A DNA stretch of 64,000 nt, taken from the NCBI GenBank assembly GCA_009692365.1, contig SHZJ01000001.1, positions 1 through 64,000 on the forward strand, given 5' to 3'. Source of the DNA: Gammaproteobacteria bacterium (GTDB lineage: Bacteria; Pseudomonadota; Gammaproteobacteria; Ga0077536). Both the position numbers and the translations under genes were made by a program. Under the pieces are notes generated by a model that saw nothing but the letters and a program-made list of their open reading frames with translations, searched no databases and had not been told where the DNA came from. This document shows positions 33,517-41,823 of this stretch, piece by piece. The stretch's first letter is position 1. Each line of letters starts with the position of its first letter.

Positions 33517-33738
33517 ATGGCTACTGCGAAGAAGAAAGCGAGCGCTAAAAAACCAGCCGTGAAGGCTGCCGTTAAAAAACCAGCCGTTGCTAAGGCGGCG
33601 GCGAAACAGCCGGCCGTCGTGAAGAAGGCTGTCGTGAAGAAGGCCGTCGTAAAGAAGGCCGTCGTGAAGAAGGCCGTCGTGAAGAAGGCCGTCGTGAAGA
33701 AGGCCGTCGTGAAGAAGGCTGCGGCAAAGAAAAAATAG
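33517..33738 (+). CDS. Small Lys/Ala/Val-rich histone H1-like protein
   Basis: A 73-residue, very basic, low-complexity protein. The start is ATG (MATAKKKASAKKPAVKAAVKKPAVAKAAAK); the ORF-track start 19 codons earlier lies in the promoter/leader. The second half is seven consecutive VVKKA pentapeptides, encoded by 15-bp repeats, ending KAAAKKK. Proteins of this sort (AlgP/Hc1/H1-like tails) bind nucleic acid without sequence specificity and may compact DNA. That role is inferred from composition. It has its own promoter and terminator, so it is a single-gene unit between adk and mrcB. Confidence 0.85.
   Translation: MATAKKKASAKKPAVKAAVKKPAVAKAAAKQPAVVKKAVVKKAVVKKAVVKKAVVKKAVVKKAVVKKAAAKKK
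33616..33720 (+). repeat. 15-bp tandem repeat, seven copies, within the histone-like gene
   Basis: Units of the form GTCGTGAAGAAGGCC start at 33616, 33631, 33646, 33661, 33676, 33691 and 33706, with only one or two substitutions in total (T for C at the last base, AAA for GAA once). Each unit encodes VVKKA, so copy-number change would keep the frame and lengthen or shorten the basic tail. Confidence 0.95.
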
Positions 33739-33755
33739 CTGCGGCGGCGACCCAG

Positions 33756-33793
33756 AAAAGTGCCCGCTTTCGCGAGCGAGGACGGGCACTTTT
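33756..33793 (+). terminator. Rho-independent terminator after the histone-like gene
   Basis: AAAAGTGCCCG (33756-33766) and CGGGCACTTTT (33783-33793) form a perfect 11-bp inverted repeat with a 16-base loop, ending in TTTT, 18 bp after the stop codon. The symmetric A/T flanks would let it act in both directions. Confidence 0.88.
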
Positions 33794-33948
33794 CCTCACC
33801 CTACCGGCGCGGCCGCCAGGCTAGCCTCTACCCGTTACGACCACCGCCGCCGCATGTCAGCGCAAGGTGAGCGCACCCGATGCGCTCGGCTTACAGGTCA
33901 AAATGCCCTATTTTGCGCGGTTAAATGCCGCGCTGAGCGGGGCTGAGC

Positions 33949-36273
33949 GTGCGCGCCGAGGCGGAAAAAGATCGCCTCAAGAACGGCTCGTCCGGGGCCG
34001 CTCGCGCTTATCTCAACTTCGCTGTCCGACATCTGCTGCTGTGGCTGCTGCTGGCTTTTGTGGCCTACTGGGCGTGGCTGGACCATGACGTTGTCGCGCG
34101 TTTTGGACAACGTCAGTGGGCGCTGCCCACGCGGATTTATGCCGCGCCGATCGAACTTTTCCCGGGACGACCTTTGACGCAGACCGCGTTGGCGCAGCGC
34201 CTCTCGGACACCGGTTATCGGGCGGTCGATTCGGTCAACGGTCCCGGCCAGTTCAGTGTGGCTGGCCATACGCTAACGCTGCAGACCCGGGGCTTTGTGG
34301 TCGGCGATGCGCGGGAGCCCACGCGCGACTTAGTGGTCTACTTCGCTCAAGGGCGTTTGAGCGCGTTGGCGAATCGCATCGGCGGTGAGGCGGTGGCATT
34401 GGTGCGGGTTGATCCGCTGGAAATCGGTCGTCTACATGCCGCGTCCTTCGAAGACCGGGTGCCGCTAACGGGCGCAGAACTGCCAGATTTTTTTCTCCAA
34501 TCTCTAATCGCCGTTGAAGACCGGCGCTTCTCCGATCACGTGGGGGTCGATGTTTTAGGTATCGCACGGGCCGCGTTCGCTAATCTGCGCAGCGGCTCGA
34601 TTGCGCAGGGCGGGAGCACGCTCACGCAGCAGTTGGCCAAGAATCTTTTCTTGTCTCGGGAGCGCAAATTCTCGCGCAAATTAAAAGAGGCAATGATCGC
34701 GATTTCGTTAGAGCGGGCGTTCGGCAAGCGCGAAATTCTGGAGGCCTACGTCAATGAAGTGTTCCTCGGGCAGGATGGGAATCGCGCTATTCATGGCTTT
34801 GGCTTGGCATCACGTTTCTATTTTGGGCGGCCCTTGGATGAACTGGGCGTGGCTGAGCAGGCACTGCTGATTGGGCTGATTCGTGGCCCCTCGCAGTACA
34901 ACCCGTTTCGATACCCCGAGCGGGCACTAGAGCGCCGGAATGTCGTGCTGGAGCGTTTACGCGACAGCGGGATCATTGATGCGGCGGAGGCGACGCGGTA
35001 CAGCAGCGGCCCGCTGCAACTGCGTGAGGGCGCATGGCGCGGCAGTAGCCGCTACGCGGGCTTTTTGGATTTAGTGGCGCGCCAACTCACGCAAGACTAT
35101 CAACAATCTGATTTGGAAACCGCGGGGCTAAAGGTCTATACGACGCTGGATGTCGCGACCCAGCGCGCGGCGGAACTCGCCGTGACCAAGGTGCTGGCGG
35201 CCATTGAAACCGAACGCCCGAAGGAGCGTCAAAAACTGCAGGCGGCGTTGGTCATCACCGATCCCCGCACGGCGGATATCAAGGCTCTGCTGGGCGATCG
35301 ACTAGGCGTGCCGGGAGGATTTAATCGAGCGCTGGATGCGCGGCGCCAGATAGGCTCGCTGATGAAGCCCTTTGTTTACCTCACCGCGCTGGCAGATCCA
35401 GCGCGATTCAACGTGGCCACCCGGCTCTCCGATGCGCCGCGGACTTGGCGGGGCGCGGACGGTCGGGCGTGGTCGCCGGAGAACTTCGATAAGCGCTTCC
35501 ACGGGGAGGTCAGCATCGAATATGCCCTGGCCCATTCGTTGAATCTTGCGACGCTAGACCTCGGGTTCAAGATTGGCCTTAGTCGCCTCACCCAAACCCT
35601 GCGTCGCTTGGGCGTGGAGAGCGCGCTGCCGCCCTATCCCTCGCTATTTTTGGGCGCGGTGGAAATGACCCCCTACGAATTGGCCCAGCTCTACCAAACT
35701 GTCGCCAACGATGGTTTGCGCAGTCCACTGCGAGCGATCAGGGCGGTGGTGGATGTGCATAACAATCTGCTGCAACGTAACGTGCTCAAGCCCCGCCGGG
35801 TGCTCGACGCCCCTACGGCCTATCTGGTGCGCCATTTGCTCACCCAGGTCGTGGCCACCGGCACGGCCCACAGTCTGGCGCTGGCGCTGCCGCAAGCGCT
35901 GCCCCTAGCCGGCAAGACAGGTACCTCGGATCAGTCGCGCGACAGCTGGTTTGCAGGCTTCGGTGGGGATGCGCTGGGGGTCGCGTGGATCGGCCGTGAC
36001 GATAATCACGCGGTGGGTTTGACGGGTGCTAGCGGCGCGCTGCGCGTGTGGATTGAAACCCTGCGGACAGTGGGTATCACGCCGGTCAATATGGATCCGC
36101 CGCCCAGTGTCGAGTGGCATCGGGTCACGCCAGACGGTGCTGCGCTCGCCCCCGAAGACTGCCCCAACGCGGTCCTTGTCCCGCTAAATATCGAACATCT
36201 GCCCCGCGTGGCAGACAGTTGCACGGCCGCGCCCGATGGCGTGCTCGGCATCTGGCAAAATCTCCAGAGGTAA
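33949..36273 (+). CDS. mrcB: Penicillin-binding protein 1B (bifunctional class A PBP)
   Basis: A 774-residue inner-membrane peptidoglycan synthase. A GTG start gives MRAEAEKDRLKNGSSG, then one membrane helix (about 25-45, HLLLWLLLAFVAYWAWLDH). A UB2H-like segment (about 60-165) supports PBP1B rather than PBP1A. The GT51 domain has the catalytic Glu in LIAVEDRRFSDHVGVD, GGSTLTQQLAKNLFL and RKFSRKLKEAMIAISLE. The transpeptidase has SxxK in GSLMKPFVY, SxN in HSLNLA and KTGT in LAGKTGTSDQSRDSWFAGF. No ATG upstream fits better. A small lipoprotein gene follows after 6 bp. Confidence 0.95.
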   Translation: MRAEAEKDRLKNGSSGAARAYLNFAVRHLLLWLLLAFVAYWAWLDHDVVARFGQRQWALPTRIYAAPIELFPGRPLTQTALAQRLSDTGYRAVDSVNGPGQFSVAGHTLTLQTRGFVVGDAREPTRDLVVYFAQGRLSALANRIGGEAVALVRVDPLEIGRLHAASFEDRVPLTGAELPDFFLQSLIAVEDRRFSDHVGVDVLGIARAAFANLRSGSIAQGGSTLTQQLAKNLFLSRERKFSRKLKEAMIAISLERAFGKREILEAYVNEVFLGQDGNRAIHGFGLASRFYFGRPLDELGVAEQALLIGLIRGPSQYNPFRYPERALERRNVVLERLRDSGIIDAAEATRYSSGPLQLREGAWRGSSRYAGFLDLVARQLTQDYQQSDLETAGLKVYTTLDVATQRAAELAVTKVLAAIETERPKERQKLQAALVITDPRTADIKALLGDRLGVPGGFNRALDARRQIGSLMKPFVYLTALADPARFNVATRLSDAPRTWRGADGRAWSPENFDKRFHGEVSIEYALAHSLNLATLDLGFKIGLSRLTQTLRRLGVESALPPYPSLFLGAVEMTPYELAQLYQTVANDGLRSPLRAIRAVVDVHNNLLQRNVLKPRRVLDAPTAYLVRHLLTQVVATGTAHSLALALPQALPLAGKTGTSDQSRDSWFAGFGGDALGVAWIGRDDNHAVGLTGASGALRVWIETLRTVGITPVNMDPPPSVEWHRVTPDGAALAPEDCPNAVLVPLNIEHLPRVADSCTAAPDGVLGIWQNLQR

Positions 36274-36279
36274 ATCACT

Positions 36280-36603
36280 TTGAGTCAATTCCGGCGAGGT
36301 ATTTTTGGCGCGCTACTGCTAGCCGGGTTAGCGGGCTGCGCCATGGGGGCCGTGCAGCCGGCGAGGAGCGAGACCCGTGCGGCCGCAGGAAGTCATTCGC
36401 CACCGCCGGTCGCGCCCGCGACCGCGTTACCGCAGGCTGGGGCGGTTCCGTCTACTGCACCGCAAGTCAACGCACTGCCAGACACCCAAAGCCCCGCCAG
36501 CATGGCCATTGCGTTGCCCACCCCACCCAGCGGCGCGTCAGCCACGCCGCCCCCTGCACCGCCGGACGGGGGCCAGTCAGTGGTGGTCGCGCCGCCGCGC
36601 TGA
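36280..36603 (+). CDS. Small Pro/Ala-rich lipoprotein downstream of mrcB
   Basis: A 107-residue frame using a TTG start 6 bp after mrcB (MSQFRRGIFGALLLAGLAGCAMGA). It has a good lipoprotein signal with lipobox LAGC and then a disordered Pro/Ala/Ser/Thr-rich chain with no recognisable domain. The only start that includes the signal is TTG. Placement suggests it is translated with PBP1B and could be an envelope accessory, loosely like the Lpo activators of class A PBPs. No sequence similarity to LpoB is visible, so that is speculation. Confidence 0.55.
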   Translation: MSQFRRGIFGALLLAGLAGCAMGAVQPARSETRAAAGSHSPPPVAPATALPQAGAVPSTAPQVNALPDTQSPASMAIALPTPPSGASATPPPAPPDGGQSVVVAPPR

Positions 36604-36659
36604 GGGCGGCCTGCACCACCGTGCCAAGCGCGCGTCTGCCGTCGTGGGCGCGGCAGGGT

Positions 36660-36802
36660 CGGTGCAGGGTCGGTGCAGGGTCGGTGCGGGCTCGGTGCGG
36701 GCTTGGTGCGGGCTCGGTGCGGGCTCGGTGCAGGCTCGGTGCGGGCTCGGTGCAGGCTCGGTGCAGGCTCGGTGCGGGCTCGGTGCGGGCTCGGTGCAGG
36801 GC
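36660..36802. repeat. 11-bp minisatellite, 13 tandem units
   Basis: Units of consensus CGGTGCGGGCT begin exactly every 11 bases from 36660 to 36792. Variation is confined to CAGG/CGGG and GTC/CTC/CTT positions. The array fills most of the 237-bp gap between the small lipoprotein and the FlhB-like gene. Two overlapping plus-strand frames stay open through it, because three units make 33 bases, but they look like repeat artefacts rather than genes. Confidence 0.93.
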
Positions 36803-36840
36803 GCTGAAAATGGCGCGCGACAGGGCTTGCTGCGGGTGTC

Positions 36841-37149
36841 CTAGCCGGTGGTCGGCCCGCTCCCAGGTGCGGTGGGGGGGGCGCCCTGGGGCCGCCCGCC
36901 TAGCGCATAGGCAAAGGCGATAACCTCCGCCACGGCGACGTACAGTTGCCGCGGAATTTGCTGGTCGAGGTCCAGCTTGCTCAGGACGGTGACCAGCGCG
37001 TTATCTTCGCGCAAAGGCACCCCGTGGGCTTCGGCCAGCGCGATAATACGCTCGGCGACTGCGCCATGCCCCTTCGCGGTCACCCGCGGCGCGCCCTGGC
37101 CATCCCACTGCAGACTCACCGCCATCGGCAGGGGTGTTGGCGTGGCCAT
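36841..37149 (-). CDS. Stand-alone FlhB-like C-terminal domain protein (EscU/FlhB2)
   Basis: A 102-residue cytosolic protein equivalent to the C-terminal export-switch domain of FlhB. It reads MAVSLQWDGQGAPRVTAKGHGAVAERIIALAEAHGVPLREDNALVTVLSKLDLDQQIPRQLYVAVAEVIAFAYAL, i.e. the part after the NPTH autocleavage site of full-length FlhB. The NPTH itself and the membrane domain are absent. It is encoded 1 bp after fliK and is thus likely a flagellar export/hook-length accessory. The tail is Gly/Pro-rich. Confidence 0.88.
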   Translation of the reverse strand: MATPTPLPMAVSLQWDGQGAPRVTAKGHGAVAERIIALAEAHGVPLREDNALVTVLSKLDLDQQIPRQLYVAVAEVIAFAYALGGRPQGAPPTAPGSGPTTG

Positions 37150-37150
37150 C

Positions 37151-38473
37151 TCAAGCCTCCGTATCGATTAAACGATCGGACCCACTGCGCAGCGGCTCGG
37201 GGGCGGCGATGGGTCGCATGACGCTCGGCGAAATTTCAAACCCATGGGCCGCCAACGCCCGGTCTAGGTCGCGCAGATGGGCTGCGATTAAGTCGCGCAA
37301 CACGGGTGTGTCGCTCCAAGTTGTGATCGCGATCCGATCGCCGGCGAGCGCGATGCGTGCGCGCAGCGTGCCCAGCGCCTCGATCGGCACGTCCACGGCG
37401 ATGCTGAACGGCGCCTCGCCGGTCTCGGTGCGCCGATGCCCGTCGCTCGCCACCTCCAGCGTCACGCTATCGGTGCCGGTCCCGGTGCGAATGGGGATCT
37501 CGAAATAGCTGAATAGTTGCTGATTTTGCACCGCGCCCGCAGTGTGCAGTTGGTGCGTGGTAATGCGCGCGAGGCCCGCATTGAGGTCGTCCAGCAACTT
37601 GGGAAGGCTGGTCAGGGCGAGCGTCTCGGGGCGATACTCCGGCGCGGCAGCGCTGCTGCTCTGCGGGGTCTGCGGGCTCTGCGCCGCCATATTCGGGGTG
37701 CCTGGCAGTGCTTTGGCGGTGAGCAGTGTGGTCTCGGCGTCGGGTGTGAGCACGGCGGGGGAGGCTGTTCGCGGCATCGGCGTGGGCCATAGCAGCGCTT
37801 TAATCTGGGCATCGGATGCTGCCGCCTTGGACGTTTGCTGCAGCACCTCGGACACCGTTTCGCGCAGCGCCAGCAGCTGCCATTTGAGATCCGTGACCGG
37901 CAGATCGAGCGCTGGCGGGGACCCCGCGAGGCGCGCCCAGGACGGCGCGACCAGTTGCGCCAACTTCGCTTCGAGCTGGGTTCCTGCGCCAGCGACGCCG
38001 CGGGCGAGCCCCGCGGGATCGGCGAGATTTACGAGCGTGGGCAGTGACGCGGCCAAGGCCTGTAATTTCACGTTCACGAGCGGCGGTAACTCGGCGCTAG
38101 GCTGAGCGGTGACTAGGGGCGCTAAGAGCTTGGGTAGCGTTTCCGCCAGCGGCGCTTGCTGCGGGAGCGCGCGGGCCAAGGAGGAGAGGACAACGCTGGC
38201 CGGTGACTCGGCGACGGGCGGTGGGAGCAGGGTCAGCTGCGGTTGCACCCCACCGGCGGTGACCCGGGCGGTGAACTGCTCACCGGGCGGGAGCTCCAGC
38301 CGGGTGTGTGCCACCAGATTTTGCCCGTTGACCGCGAGCCGCAGCGTGTTCTCATCGACGCGTTCGAGCACCGCGACGCGCAAGATCTGACCCACCGCCC
38401 ACGCAAGTGGCAGGGGGGCCGCGGCAGCCGGGCGTGACTGCGTGAGCAGTTGGGTAGAAAGATCGGTGTTCAT
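37151..38473 (-). CDS. fliK: Flagellar hook-length control protein FliK-like
   Basis: A 440-residue protein with a long Ala/Pro/Leu-rich N-terminal region and a C-terminal Flg_hook domain (about 320-420): FSYFEIPIRTGTGTDSVTLEVASDGHRRTETGEAPFSIAVDVPIEALGTLRARIALAGDRIAITTWSDTPVLRDLIAAHLRDLDRALAAHGFEISPSVM. FliK measures hook length and switches export specificity through FlhB, which fits the FlhB-like gene right after it. No other flagellar genes are in the window, so it may be the second, orphan-type FliK known in several proteobacteria. Confidence 0.83.
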   Translation of the reverse strand: MNTDLSTQLLTQSRPAAAAPLPLAWAVGQILRVAVLERVDENTLRLAVNGQNLVAHTRLELPPGEQFTARVTAGGVQPQLTLLPPPVAESPASVVLSSLARALPQQAPLAETLPKLLAPLVTAQPSAELPPLVNVKLQALAASLPTLVNLADPAGLARGVAGAGTQLEAKLAQLVAPSWARLAGSPPALDLPVTDLKWQLLALRETVSEVLQQTSKAAASDAQIKALLWPTPMPRTASPAVLTPDAETTLLTAKALPGTPNMAAQSPQTPQSSSAAAPEYRPETLALTSLPKLLDDLNAGLARITTHQLHTAGAVQNQQLFSYFEIPIRTGTGTDSVTLEVASDGHRRTETGEAPFSIAVDVPIEALGTLRARIALAGDRIAITTWSDTPVLRDLIAAHLRDLDRALAAHGFEISPSVMRPIAAPEPLRSGSDRLIDTEA

Positions 38474-38572
38474 CGGGTGGGGAGCGGCCGTCGCCCACAG
38501 AACTTGATTCCCGGGCTAAGATGGCAGCACTGAAGAGAGTCTGGTTTTCTAGTTGAGCTTAGGATTTCCTAA

Positions 38573-39541
38573 ATGCCGATCGGTCACTTGTGGTGGGTCA
38601 AGCGTACCGGGGCGCCCAAAGGGCCGTACCCCGCCGCTTTGATCGAAAAAAACATCACGTTGGGGCGGATTATCGCCACCGATAAAATCAGTTCTGACGG
38701 CAAGCTTTGGCAACCCGCTGGCGACTACCCGGACTTTGAGGCGCTGCTGCAGAGCGCTCGCGCAGACCTAAGCGGCCGCCCAGCGGCTGATGAGGACAGC
38801 GGGGCACGTCATCGTGCTAGCGAGGTTGCGGATGCCGATGCCGATGCCGATGCCGATGCCGATGCCGATGCCGATGCCGATGCCGATGCCGATGCCGATG
38901 CCGATGCCGATGCCGATGCAGCCGGCGACCAACGTGAGGCGCGCTGGCTGGCGGAAGACGCGGCGCTGGTCGCTCGTCGTGAGCGTTCGAGCCGCGTGTG
39001 GGCGGGTTTGCGACCAGCGCGACCCGGCAGGCGCTCTTGGCCCCTGTTAGTGGTGGGTGTGCTAACCCTGGGGGTGTTTGCCTTGGCGCTCATGCAAGTC
39101 GGGTCCAAGCGCCCTGCGGCGCAATGCGCAGCCCCGCCCGGCCCCGGGGTCAATTGGGAGTTCTGCCCTCTGGCGGGTCGAGACTTTCGCACCAGCGATC
39201 TGCAAGGGGCCGTCCTGCGCAACGCGCAATTGGCCGGCGCGGATTTCAGCGGCGCAGATTTACGCGGCGCGGATCTCGCCTACGCTGACCTGAGCGCAGC
39301 GGTGCTGCGCGACGTCAGGCTGGGCGGCGGCAGGCTGACCGGCGCGATGTTGCGGGGCGCAGTGCTAACGGGGTCGGATTTACGTCGCGCCGATTTGGGC
39401 TTCGCGGACCTAACCGGTGCACGCCTGACGGGGTCCCTGCTACAGGGTGCAAACCTCGAACAGACCATCCTGCCGTCGGGTCAAACCTGCGAGCAGGCGC
39501 AGCTGCAGGCCTGCCTGCGGGCGATCCTGGGCGCAGAGTAA
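38573..39541 (+). CDS. GYF-like/pentapeptide-repeat membrane protein with Asp-Ala repeat
   Basis: A 322-residue protein with four parts. Residues about 5-60 resemble a GYF_2/DUF4339 domain (HLWWVKRTGAPKGPYPAALIEKNITLGRIIATDKISSDGKLWQPAGDYPDFEALL). Next is an acidic (Asp-Ala)15 run encoded by a hexamer microsatellite. One transmembrane helix follows (about 160-180, WPLLVVGVLTLGVFALALMQV). The C terminus is a pentapeptide-repeat domain (ADFSGADLRGADLAYADLSAAVLRD... TGSDLRRADLGFADLTGARLTGSLLQGANL). The GYF-like and acidic parts would face the cytoplasm and the pentapeptide domain the periplasm. Its role is unknown. Pentapeptide repeats serve as scaffolds or DNA mimics in other proteins. Confidence 0.85.
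   Translation: MPIGHLWWVKRTGAPKGPYPAALIEKNITLGRIIATDKISSDGKLWQPAGDYPDFEALLQSARADLSGRPAADEDSGARHRASEVADADADADADADADADADADADADADADADAAGDQREARWLAEDAALVARRERSSRVWAGLRPARPGRRSWPLLVVGVLTLGVFALALMQVGSKRPAAQCAAPPGPGVNWEFCPLAGRDFRTSDLQGAVLRNAQLAGADFSGADLRGADLAYADLSAAVLRDVRLGGGRLTGAMLRGAVLTGSDLRRADLGFADLTGARLTGSLLQGANLEQTILPSGQTCEQAQLQACLRAILGAE
38831..38920 (+). repeat. Hexanucleotide microsatellite GATGCC x15 inside the pentapeptide gene
   Basis: Fourteen exact GATGCC units and a final GATGCA run without interruption, encoding (Asp-Ala)15. Slippage would change tail length without altering the frame. Confidence 0.97.
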
Positions 39542-39572
39542 CGCCGGGGCTAAATTAAGCGCGCCGCAGTGC

Positions 39573-39601
39573 TTGTTTTGTTGGTGCTGCCGCACTAAGA
39601 T
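39573..39601 (+). promoter_or_regulatory. Sigma70 promoter for the initiator tRNA/rimP-nusA-infB operon
   Basis: TTGTTT (39573-39578), a 17-bp spacer and TAAGAT (39596-39601), followed by a GC-rich discriminator (TCTGGGCC) of the kind seen at stringently controlled tRNA and rRNA promoters. It lies about 16 bp before the tRNA. Confidence 0.68.
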
Positions 39602-39616
39602 TCTGGGCCGAACAAT

Positions 39617-39693
39617 TGCGGGGTGGAGCAGTCTGGCAGCTCGTCGGGCTCATAACCCGAAGGTCGCAGGTTCAAATCCTGCCCCCGCTACCA
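39617..39693 (+). tRNA. Initiator tRNA-fMet (CAU)
   Basis: A 77-nt cloverleaf with encoded CCA: acceptor TGCGGGG/CCCCGCT, D arm GAGC..GCTC, anticodon arm TCGGGCTCATAACCCGA with CAT anticodon and T arm GCAGGTTCAAATCCTGC. The three consecutive G-C pairs in the anticodon stem and the unpaired first acceptor position (T1 opposite T72) mark it as the initiator. Its location before rimP-nusA-infB is the same as metY in E. coli. Confidence 0.97.
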
Positions 39694-39701
39694 ATTCGAA
39701 C

Positions 39702-39730
39702 AAAAGGCCCCGGGAAATCGGGGCTTTTTC
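39702..39730 (+). terminator. Hairpin with T-run between initiator tRNA and rimP
   Basis: AAAAGGCCCCG, loop GGAAAT, CGGGGCTTTTT: a GC stem (one bulged G) with five T, 8 bp after the tRNA CCA end. It would end part of the transcription after the tRNA and let the rest read into rimP-nusA, i.e. a partial terminator. Confidence 0.75.
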
Positions 39731-39749
39731 GTTTCGAGACCGGGGAAAA

Positions 39750-40274
39750 ATGCAAGACGCCGACCACATTCTGCAACAAATCGAGCCGACCATCCGGGGC
39801 TTAGGATACGAGCTCTGGGGTATCGAGCGGAACCGGTCGGCCCAGAGCCAACTCGTGCGGGTTTTCATTGATACGCCGGCCGGCATCGTGGTGGAAGACT
39901 GTGAACGGGTGAGCGCGCAGGTTGCAGACCTCATCGACGCCAACGAACTCATCCTGGGTGCCTACACCCTAGAGGTCTCCTCGCCGGGGGTTGAGCGAAT
40001 TCTGTTTCAGCCCTCTCAGTGGCCGCGTTTTGTGGGCGAAGTCGTGCAGGTGCGGCTGCGAAGTCCCATCGATGGCAAGCGTAAAGTGGTCGGAAAACTG
40101 CTAGAGGCAACCGCCGAGACCGTCACTCTGCAAGAAGATACGGCCCCGCTGCAGTTGCGCTTTAGCGCGATAGAACGCGCGCGACTGGTACCAGATTGGT
40201 CCTCGTTGGCGGCAGCAAAAAAACCCACTCGGCGTGGGAGTGGTCGGGCCAAAATTGACCGGGAAGCAAGATGA
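39750..40274 (+). CDS. rimP: Ribosome maturation factor RimP
   Basis: A 174-residue cytosolic factor for 30S subunit maturation. The true start is [28 protein letters not shown], after the terminator; the ORF-track frame begins 101 codons earlier, inside the pentapeptide gene and across the tRNA. RimP features are [62 protein letters not shown]. Its stop overlaps the nusA start (ATGA). Confidence 0.95.
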   Translation: MQDADHILQQIEPTIRGLGYELWGIERNRSAQSQLVRVFIDTPAGIVVEDCERVSAQVADLIDANELILGAYTLEVSSPGVERILFQPSQWPRFVGEVVQVRLRSPIDGKRKVVGKLLEATAETVTLQEDTAPLQLRFSAIERARLVPDWSSLAAAKKPTRRGSGRAKIDREAR

Positions 40275-41821
40275 ACAAGGAAATCCTCACAGTCGTCGAC
40301 GTCGTGTCCAACGAGAAAGGCGTCGCGAAAGAAGTCATTTTCGATGCGCTCGAAGCGGCATTGGCCAGCGCGACTAAAAAAAGATACACCGACGAAGTCG
40401 ACGTGCGCGTCGCCATCGACCGCGCCACCGGCGACTATCAGGCGTTCCGCCGCTGGGAAGTGATCGACCCCGACGAGCGCGCGGCCTATCTAGAATTAAA
40501 TCCCGGCGACCAGCCAGAGCTGGAATTCCCGGAACGCCAAATTTTTCACCCCGACGCGCTCGACCGGTATCCCCTGATCAAGCCCGGCGAGTTTGTGGAA
40601 GACCCGCTAGCGGCCGCCGAGTGGGGCCGCATCGCCGCCCAGACCGCGAAACAGGTCATTGTGCAAAAAGTCCGCGAGGCCGAGCGCGCCCAGATCATCG
40701 AGGCCTTCCAACCACGGATCGGCGAACTGGTGATGGGCGTGGTGAAACGCATCGAGCGCGGCAACATTTTTTTGGATCTGGGTGGTAACGCCGAGGCCGT
40801 GATCACCAAGGAGCACGTCATTCCACGCGAAGTCGTGCGCCCCGGCGATCGGGTGCGCGGCTATCTTTTTGACGTCCGCCCGGAAAAACGTGGACCGCAG
40901 CTATTTGTCAGCCGGACCGCCCGCGAGTTGCTCATCGAACTCTTCAAATTGGAAGTGCCCGAGATTGGCGAGGGCGTTATTCGGATGCACGGCGCCGCAC
41001 GCGACCCCGGCCTGCGCGCCAAAATTGCGGTGCAAAGTACCGACCCTCGCATCGATCCCGTGGGCGCCTGTGTGGGCATGCGTGGCTCGCGGGTGCAGGC
41101 CGTATCCAATGAATTGGCAGGTGAGCGGGTCGACATCATCCTGTGGGACGGCAACCCGGCGCAGTTCGTCATCAACGCCATGGCGCCCGCAGATGTCGTG
41201 TCGATCCTCGTCGACGAAGATGCCGGCAGCATGGATGTGGCGGTGGCCGAAGAGCAGTTGTCGCAGGCCATCGGGCGCAACGGCCAAAACGTGCGGCTGG
41301 CGAGCCAGCTCACAGGCTGGGATTTAAACGTCATGACCGAGGTGGCGGCCGAGCAAAAGAGCGAAGCCGAGGTGCAGAAGTCGCAGAAAATCTTTATGGA
41401 TCTGCTGGACGTGGACGAAGAAATCGCCGCCATTTTGGTCCAAGAGGGCTTTGCCTCGATCGAGGAGATAGCCTACGTGCCCGAGCACGAAATGATGGCC
41501 ATCGAAGAATTTGACGAGACCTTAGTGTCTGAGTTGCGGCAACGCGCGAAGGATATTCTGCTCACGCGGGCGATCGCATCAGAAGAGCAAATTGGGGACG
41601 CCTCACCCGCGCAAGACCTGCTCGAAATGGCCGGCATGGAACCAGAACTTGCCTATGAGCTGGCCGCGCGCGGCGTGGTTACGATGGACGACCTCGCAGA
41701 GCTGTCCGTGGATGAAATGATGGATATCGAAGGCATGACGGAAGCGCAGGCAGGAAAATTGATCATGACCGCTCGTGCGCCGTGGTTTACCGACACGGAC
41801 AACACCGGGGCTGGGAGTTAA
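40271..41821 (+). CDS. nusA: Transcription termination/antitermination factor NusA
   Basis: A 516-residue RNA-polymerase-binding protein. It has the N-terminal polymerase-binding domain ([39 protein letters not shown]), an S1 domain ([28 protein letters not shown]), two KH domains ([52 protein letters not shown]) and two acidic helix-hairpin-helix repeats at the C terminus. This is the long, gamma/beta-type form. It is coupled to rimP by a 4-bp overlap and to infB by a 2-bp gap. Confidence 0.98.
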   Translation: MNKEILTVVDVVSNEKGVAKEVIFDALEAALASATKKRYTDEVDVRVAIDRATGDYQAFRRWEVIDPDERAAYLELNPGDQPELEFPERQIFHPDALDRYPLIKPGEFVEDPLAAAEWGRIAAQTAKQVIVQKVREAERAQIIEAFQPRIGELVMGVVKRIERGNIFLDLGGNAEAVITKEHVIPREVVRPGDRVRGYLFDVRPEKRGPQLFVSRTARELLIELFKLEVPEIGEGVIRMHGAARDPGLRAKIAVQSTDPRIDPVGACVGMRGSRVQAVSNELAGERVDIILWDGNPAQFVINAMAPADVVSILVDEDAGSMDVAVAEEQLSQAIGRNGQNVRLASQLTGWDLNVMTEVAAEQKSEAEVQKSQKIFMDLLDVDEEIAAILVQEGFASIEEIAYVPEHEMMAIEEFDETLVSELRQRAKDILLTRAIASEEQIGDASPAQDLLEMAGMEPELAYELAARGVVTMDDLAELSVDEMMDIEGMTEAQAGKLIMTARAPWFTDTDNTGAGS

Positions 41822-41823
41822 GC

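Noticed and set aside
36660-36802. Possible CRISPR array
   Set aside because: Units are contiguous 11-mers with no spacers. The 32-bp repeat at 9704 likewise has no spacers, and no cas genes are present.
36114-36923. 269-residue plus-strand ORF across the 3' end of mrcB and the 11-bp repeat array
   Set aside because: It overlaps mrcB and the lipoprotein in another frame, and its Gly/Ala/Arg/Cys-rich repeats simply translate the minisatellite. No ribosome site or domain.
39616-39804. 62-residue ORF across the initiator tRNA
   Set aside because: It reads through the tRNA and terminator; the tRNA and rimP explain the sequence.
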